Below are positions 17,635 to 21,456 of a DNA stretch of 21,456 nucleotides, piece by piece (within the stretch, counting starts at the first letter, position 1; each line of letters begins with the position of its first letter). Location of the stretch: positions 1 through 21,456 of IMG/VR virus record IMGVR_UViG_3300010430_000514; one strand, written 5' to 3'. The stretch comes from a virus. Made by a program: the position numbers and the translations under genes. The notes beneath the pieces were generated by a model that was given only the letters and a program-made list of their open reading frames with translations, made no database searches and was not told where the DNA came from.

Positions 17635-19023
17635 TTACGCGACAATATCCTCTAGGGTCGCTGTCGATTGATTTGGCACGATTATTTTAAATTCCTTAGC
17701 TTGGGCATTACCGCTTAAATCGGTGTACTCAACTAAAACGTCGAGCTTGTAATTCGCAGTGGCGGTTTCCGCTAGCGTAAACTCGAAATATCCTGCTGCG
17801 TTAGTGGTTAATTCCTCGGCTATTGAGTGAAGGCTATCATTTGTGAAAAATGGATTATCCGGGTCACTTGTGATTGTAAGTTTTGCCCCTGAGATCGGTT
17901 GGCAGTTATCCAGGATATATCCGGTCACAATGCATTGATTACAAGCTCCCTGTGGTTGGAAGTGATCGTATGACATTGTTAACTCGTCAACGTCTGGAGT
18001 AGTACTTCCATCATCAGAGTGTAAATAAACTACAGGAAAGATAATCGCTCCACTTGAAATATCTAAAGCTGCGGCATTTGCGGCAATATCGGCTGCGCTA
18101 TTCGTCTGCGCTAGAGTTCCGTTGGAATCCACCCAAGCGGCTCCATCCCAATATTTCTCCTGGCCAGCTACTGAAATAGTATAGGTCACAGTATCAGATC
18201 CAGGTGTGGTAACAGTTTCCGTTAAGCTCGTTAAGGCATCAGCTGCAACGGAAGTGTTAGGCTTAACCGTCGGGTTAGTCGTGACATAGGTTGTTTGTGG
18301 TACAGATCTAGGAATTTCACTGGCAAAATTTGCTGTGTGTTTTATTGCAGAAAATCTTTGGAAGTCATCGGCATCGAAATTTTGAACAATTGAACTAATT
18401 CCTATGATCCCAAGTGTTGCGGTAGCTGTGCGGGTAAAGGTTGCCCCATGGTCCCCGCCAAGTTGTACGCCATCAATATAGATCTTTTGTGTTCCGGTGG
18501 TCGTGTTAAAATTTAATTCAATTTCGTAAGTTGTCCCACTGACTGGAGACCAGGCAGTTGATAGTGTACCTTCTCCTGACCCTGCGCTATTTCTCCACTC
18601 TACCGCTAGGTTTCCAGAAGTATTATGATAAATCCAAATTCTATTCTGTCCACCAGATTGCTTTTCCTCGTAAAAATATTGATTAGTTCCAGGTGATCCG
18701 CTGTAGTTTGGAGTGATTTTTAATCTGATGCAGCCAATATTCGGATCTGCACCAAGCATACTTTGTGGGTTGAATGTCCACGATGCTGTGGCGTTTGGTA
18801 GATTTAATAAACCGCCGACAATGGCAGCTGAGCCAGCAAGTGTTCCGATAGCACTCCCAGCGATATTTCGAAACAAGTCTTTAGTTGTAAAATTATTGTA
18901 AGCCGTTTCGTCTGAATCAATCTGGTCTTTTAGCTGCGCCTTTCCACCGACTATTTCGACCAAGCTAGAATCATAGGTGTAGTTTGCCGGGGTTGTGAAT
19001 GGATATAATTGTTGTAATGCCAT
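17635..19023 (-). CDS. Tail/adhesin protein with LamG-like and carboxypeptidase-regulatory-like domains
   Basis: A 462-residue, probably beta-rich protein. About residues 80-215 look like a concanavalin/LamG fold (TASWTFNPQSMLGADPNIGC, RIWIYHNTSGNLAVEWRNSA, TYEIELNFNTTTGTQKIYID), the usual sugar-binding fold of phage adhesins. The middle (about 240-350) is Thr/Ser/Ala-rich. The C-terminal region (about 365-455) looks like a transthyretin/carboxypeptidase-regulatory domain (IVTGYILDNCQPISGAKLTI, TTNAAGYFEFTLAETATANY). AAAGGAAAG precedes the ATG. It likely binds a host surface structure or lies at the tail tip. The operon context with the fibre at 19651 agrees. Confidence 0.72.
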   Translation of the reverse strand: MALQQLYPFTTPANYTYDSSLVEIVGGKAQLKDQIDSDETAYNNFTTKDLFRNIAGSAIGTLAGSAAIVGGLLNLPNATASWTFNPQSMLGADPNIGCIRLKITPNYSGSPGTNQYFYEEKQSGGQNRIWIYHNTSGNLAVEWRNSAGSGEGTLSTAWSPVSGTTYEIELNFNTTTGTQKIYIDGVQLGGDHGATFTRTATATLGIIGISSIVQNFDADDFQRFSAIKHTANFASEIPRSVPQTTYVTTNPTVKPNTSVAADALTSLTETVTTPGSDTVTYTISVAGQEKYWDGAAWVDSNGTLAQTNSAADIAANAAALDISSGAIIFPVVYLHSDDGSTTPDVDELTMSYDHFQPQGACNQCIVTGYILDNCQPISGAKLTITSDPDNPFFTNDSLHSIAEELTTNAAGYFEFTLAETATANYKLDVLVEYTDLSGNAQAKEFKIIVPNQSTATLEDIVA

Positions 19024-19277
19024 TATTGACTTTCCTTTCTTTTTTGGTGCCCGCTAATAATTTCAGCGCAAAGCTCTGGGGCTTCGTCTATATTGTTTTT
19101 TATAGCTTGCTTACATTGCAAAATACTCATAATTGAAATCTGGTTATCATGCTTTAAAACTTTCTTTTTTAAATCTCTGAAATCATAAATTGCGCCCGCT
19201 GTAGCTGTCAGGCTCCCAACAATTCCCGCAATAATTACACTGTTAAGAATCTTTTGGGTTTCGATTTCCAATTTCAT
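19023..19277 (-). CDS. Small membrane protein, 84 aa (holin-like layout possible)
   Basis: One hydrophobic segment near the N-terminus (ILNSVIIAGIVGSLTATAGA, about 10-29) is followed by a charged helix (DFRDLKKKVLKHDNQI) and a tail with two cysteines (C54 and C69). It starts in an ATGA overlap with the upstream gene. This layout (one helix, then a coiled coil) is seen in phage membrane proteins including some holin-like ones, but a lysis cassette with its own candidates is already present, so the role is left open. Confidence 0.62.
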   Translation of the reverse strand: MKLEIETQKILNSVIIAGIVGSLTATAGAIYDFRDLKKKVLKHDNQISIMSILQCKQAIKNNIDEAPELCAEIISGHQKRKESQ

Positions 19278-19654
19278 TGCACCCTCTTATCAATCCTTTT
19301 GCACATACCCAGGATTATACGTCTTAAAGCAGCAGGTAGTTGAGTATTATCCTTGACCGCTATGCAGTCATCTCGAAAGCCGTCTTTCTTAGTCTGACTT
19401 GAGCTTCTATCGCTAGTAACCTCGGCAACCTTTCCTTTCATACAGTCTAGCTTATCTGTATCGTCTGTCTGTCTCATGCTCTTGATAAAAAGTTCCATAT
19501 TGGGGTTGCTATATCCGCACTTGTGCATAAATGCCCGTATATCAACTTCTCCAGGTTCAGTGCTTTCATTGATAGCGGAGATTTCTGCATCCCATTGGGC
19601 AGGGGTTAGGGCCAACAAAGTAAGTGGAAAAACTAAAATAATTAGTAATTTCAT
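19274..19654 (-). CDS. Exported 126-aa protein with signal peptide
   Basis: The N-terminus MKLLIILVFPLTLLALTPAQ is a signal peptide (n-region MK, hydrophobic core, likely cleavage after about residue 15-18). No lipobox cysteine follows. The mature part is helical, with four cysteines (HKCGYS, LDCMKG, DDCIAV, GMCKRI) that could pair in the periplasm. AAAAGGA precedes the ATG, and the start overlaps the tail fibre stop as ATGA. An exported protein in a tail operon could act on the envelope or in superinfection exclusion, but no catalytic motif is seen. Confidence 0.7.
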   Translation of the reverse strand: MKLLIILVFPLTLLALTPAQWDAEISAINESTEPGEVDIRAFMHKCGYSNPNMELFIKSMRQTDDTDKLDCMKGKVAEVTSDRSSSQTKKDGFRDDCIAVKDNTQLPAALRRIILGMCKRIDKRVQ

Positions 19655-21456
19655 ATTTCTATAATCCTTTTAACCGTTACAATACAGTAGGTTTCGGCCC
19701 CAGTAGGGTTAGAAGCGTGAACATCGGCAGCAACGCCTAGCCCATTGGTTGCTTGTCCCAAGTTCGTCCAGTGCCTAATCTCTAGCACCCTAGCACCAGG
19801 GAAAGCCGCTGTAGCCCGCCTGATAAAACTTCTATTTTGTACATCGTTGGTAGAGTCGGCGTATTCACTGGTTCCTTCCCATGTGTAACTTGTGCCAGTG
19901 GCATCATATAAAAATATTTGGTGGTTTCCTGCTTTGTAGGCGGGGCATGAAGCATTTATCTCATATACTCCAGCATGATTTAAATTGATTTGGTTGCTGG
20001 ATACAGTTAAAAAATCACAATCACCTTGAGTGTTGTTTAGATTTCTAGTGTGAACTGTTTGAGCTGTAGACGTTCCACCAGCTCCAGATCCTTTTCGGTC
20101 ACTAACGACACAAGTTTGATTGTAATTAGCAGCAATGTTAAACCAATTTGTTCCATCCGTTGTGATTTCATAGGATTTATGCTGCCCCGATATGAATACT
20201 TGGGTTACTCCATCTATAGTTTCGGCGGAAGCATTTCCTATAGAACAATGGTTTGCACTTGAATCAATTTTAATAACCTTGATTCTTCTTCCGCTATTTC
20301 CGCTAGGAGAGTAAACGGTTAAATCAACATCATTGGAGGAAGCATCACATTTAATAATGTCGTCAGTTGTTAGTATTGTATAGGTGGAAGCCGTAACGGT
20401 TGTAACTGTTAAGGCGCTACCGGAAGACCCACAACTTCCCCAATCTGTTACGCCGGAGCCGTCAGTTTGAAGACATTCGTTAGCTGCGCCATCATCCGGC
20501 GGGAGTGTAATAGTATAACTCGCTGCAAGTCCGGCCAGCGCCTTAATCCCTGTTTGCTGAGTATTTCCCGTATTCTCGAATAAGAGTGAAGCCCCATCTC
20601 TAATATCTACGGCCCCATTCCCATCTGGATTTAGGAGAATACTTCCATTGGTATTGGTAGAACTGATAGTATTAGCATCAAGACGTAGGTTGTCAGCATT
20701 GAAGATACCAGTAATGCTAAGAGTGTCAGTAGGATCGTCCCAATTAAAATTTGCATTATCCTCATTAACCGCCCCAGTGGCTCCGATAAATAAAACGGAA
20801 TCCTCTGTAAATGATGATAACACAAGGTCGGAAAATGTTGGGGTTGCGCCTGAGTGTATATCCTGGGGAGTTGAAAGTGTGATTGACCCATCAGCATTTG
20901 CAATACCTACCTGATTAGCCGTTCCAGTAATTGTGCTAAGATCAAAATCGTTATTTGTATCATTTCCGATAAGAATTTGCCCAGCAGTGACAGTGCTTGC
21001 ATCAAGACCAGTACCCCCATTTGCTACGGGTAGGATTCCCGTGATTTGAGATGTTAAATTCACCGCTCCAGTTGTTAGGGCGCTTCCAGCAGTAGTTTGA
21101 ACAACGCTACTTGCTGCCAGACCAGAAACAGTCATTCCCGTAAATGTCGGGCTCGACCCGGTAGCAATGTCCTGAACCGTCCCAACCGTGATAGACCCTG
21201 CACCGTTTGTAACAGTTGTCTGGTTTGTTGTAGGGGATATGGTGGCAATGACCGGGGCAAGCCCTGTAGATCCGATTGCGATTTGGCCATTTGTAAGGGC
21301 ACCAGATTCAACGATTGCGCCACCGGAACTTAACATTAATCGATTGTTATTTAGGGCAGTGGAAGAATTTGTACCGCCATTAGCTATTGGCAAAACTCCA
21401 GTAATATCGTTTGCAATGTCAATATCACCGGAAGTTACATTATTAGATCCATCTAG
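19651..21456 (-). CDS. Long tail fibre with sequence repeats and C1q-like head domain (N-terminus off the window)
   Basis: The frame is open to the right edge (LDGSNNVTSGDIDIANDITG leads into the rest), so the N-terminus is outside. It contains degenerate repeats of about 75-80 residues: ITGVLPIANGGTN / ITGILPVANGGTG, GQIAIGSTGLAP / GQILIGNDTNND, GSITVGTVQDI / GSITLSTPQDI, SPTFTGM / TPTFSDL. These resemble the shaft repeats of many tail fibres. The C-terminal 150 or so residues (INLNHAGVYEINASCPAYKA, GNHQIFLYDATGTSYTWEGT, SEYADSTNDVQNRSFIRRAT) have the strand pattern of a C1q/TNF-like trimer head, likely the receptor-binding tip. It should trimerise. AlphaFold or HHpred-type comparison would settle the head fold. 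Confidence 0.85.
   Translation of the reverse strand, partial: LDGSNNVTSGDIDIANDITGVLPIANGGTNSSTALNNNRLMLSSGGAIVESGALTNGQIAIGSTGLAPVIATISPTTNQTTVTNGAGSITVGTVQDIATGSSPTFTGMTVSGLAASSVVQTTAGSALTTGAVNLTSQITGILPVANGGTGLDASTVTAGQILIGNDTNNDFDLSTITGTANQVGIANADGSITLSTPQDIHSGATPTFSDLVLSSFTEDSVLFIGATGAVNEDNANFNWDDPTDTLSITGIFNADNLRLDANTISSTNTNGSILLNPDGNGAVDIRDGASLLFENTGNTQQTGIKALAGLAASYTITLPPDDGAANECLQTDGSGVTDWGSCGSSGSALTVTTVTASTYTILTTDDIIKCDASSNDVDLTVYSPSGNSGRRIKVIKIDSSANHCSIGNASAETIDGVTQVFISGQHKSYEITTDGTNWFNIAANYNQTCVVSDRKGSGAGGTSTAQTVHTRNLNNTQGDCDFLTVSSNQINLNHAGVYEINASCPAYKAGNHQIFLYDATGTSYTWEGTSEYADSTNDVQNRSFIRRATAAFPGARVLEIRHWTNLGQATNGLGVAADVHASNPTGAETYCIVTVKRIIEI

Noticed and set aside
1-21456. tRNA genes, CRISPR arrays, insertion sequences, integrase or attachment site
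   Set aside because: No cloverleaf, no regularly spaced repeats, no transposase or integrase motif seen on reading both strands; the only spaced repeats are those listed.

Overview
This is about 21 kb of a tailed double-stranded DNA bacteriophage genome (or prophage), AT-rich by eye, with almost every base coding and almost every gene on the minus strand. The evidence is a portal protein, both terminase subunits, a lysis cassette, a Bet/RecT-type annealing protein with a Gp157-type partner, and a long tail fibre. The lysis cassette includes a lipoprotein that looks like an outer-membrane spanin, so the host is probably Gram-negative. I see no integrase, tRNA, rRNA, CRISPR array or insertion sequence. 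The host genus cannot be read from the sequence.

Layout, left to right. (1) 1-4764, minus strand: DNA packaging. Reading leftwards: a basic small protein, small terminase, a GNAT-like acetyltransferase, a hypothetical protein, large terminase, an 82-aa protein and the portal, which runs off the left edge. (2) 4872-6141, plus strand: lysis. An M15-type peptidase endolysin is followed by a 95-aa protein and then three ORFs overlapping in three frames, the last a Rz1-like lipoprotein, closed by a hairpin terminator. (3) 6148-6761, minus: two hypothetical proteins. (4) 6827-7663, plus: a calcineurin-type metallophosphoesterase. (5) 7620-16158, minus: a tightly coupled early/accessory operon of about 25 small genes, many overlapping by ATGA, GTGA or TTGA. 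It holds a CsrA-like regulator, Bet, Gp157, a DUF5662-like protein, several zinc-ribbon proteins, membrane microproteins and a shuffled coiled-coil paralogue family. (6) 16159-17296: about 1.1 kb without a convincing protein gene. It holds a probable leftward promoter with a long leader, an inverted repeat, a palindrome-rich patch, and a short plus-strand transcription unit bounded by 13-nt direct repeats. (7) 17297-21456, minus: tail and adhesin genes ending in a strong terminator, with the tail fibre running off the right edge.

The most interesting theme is a possible phage-encoded CsrA circuit. A CsrA-family protein lies directly downstream of bet. Three genes (bet, the gene starting at 10334, the gene starting at 15353) each have a sigma70-like promoter followed, at nearly fixed distance, by the identical 17-nt leader CCGAAACAGGAAGACGG. 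Its AGGA is both the ribosome-binding site and a match to the CAGGA(U/C/A)G repeat of CsrB-type RNAs, and it lies between CCG and CGG. Separately, a short plus-strand transcript at 16961-17136 would carry two terminator hairpins, each with AGGA in its loop, as a small CsrA-sponge RNA might. The repeats, promoters and hairpins are visible in the sequence; the regulatory link is inference.
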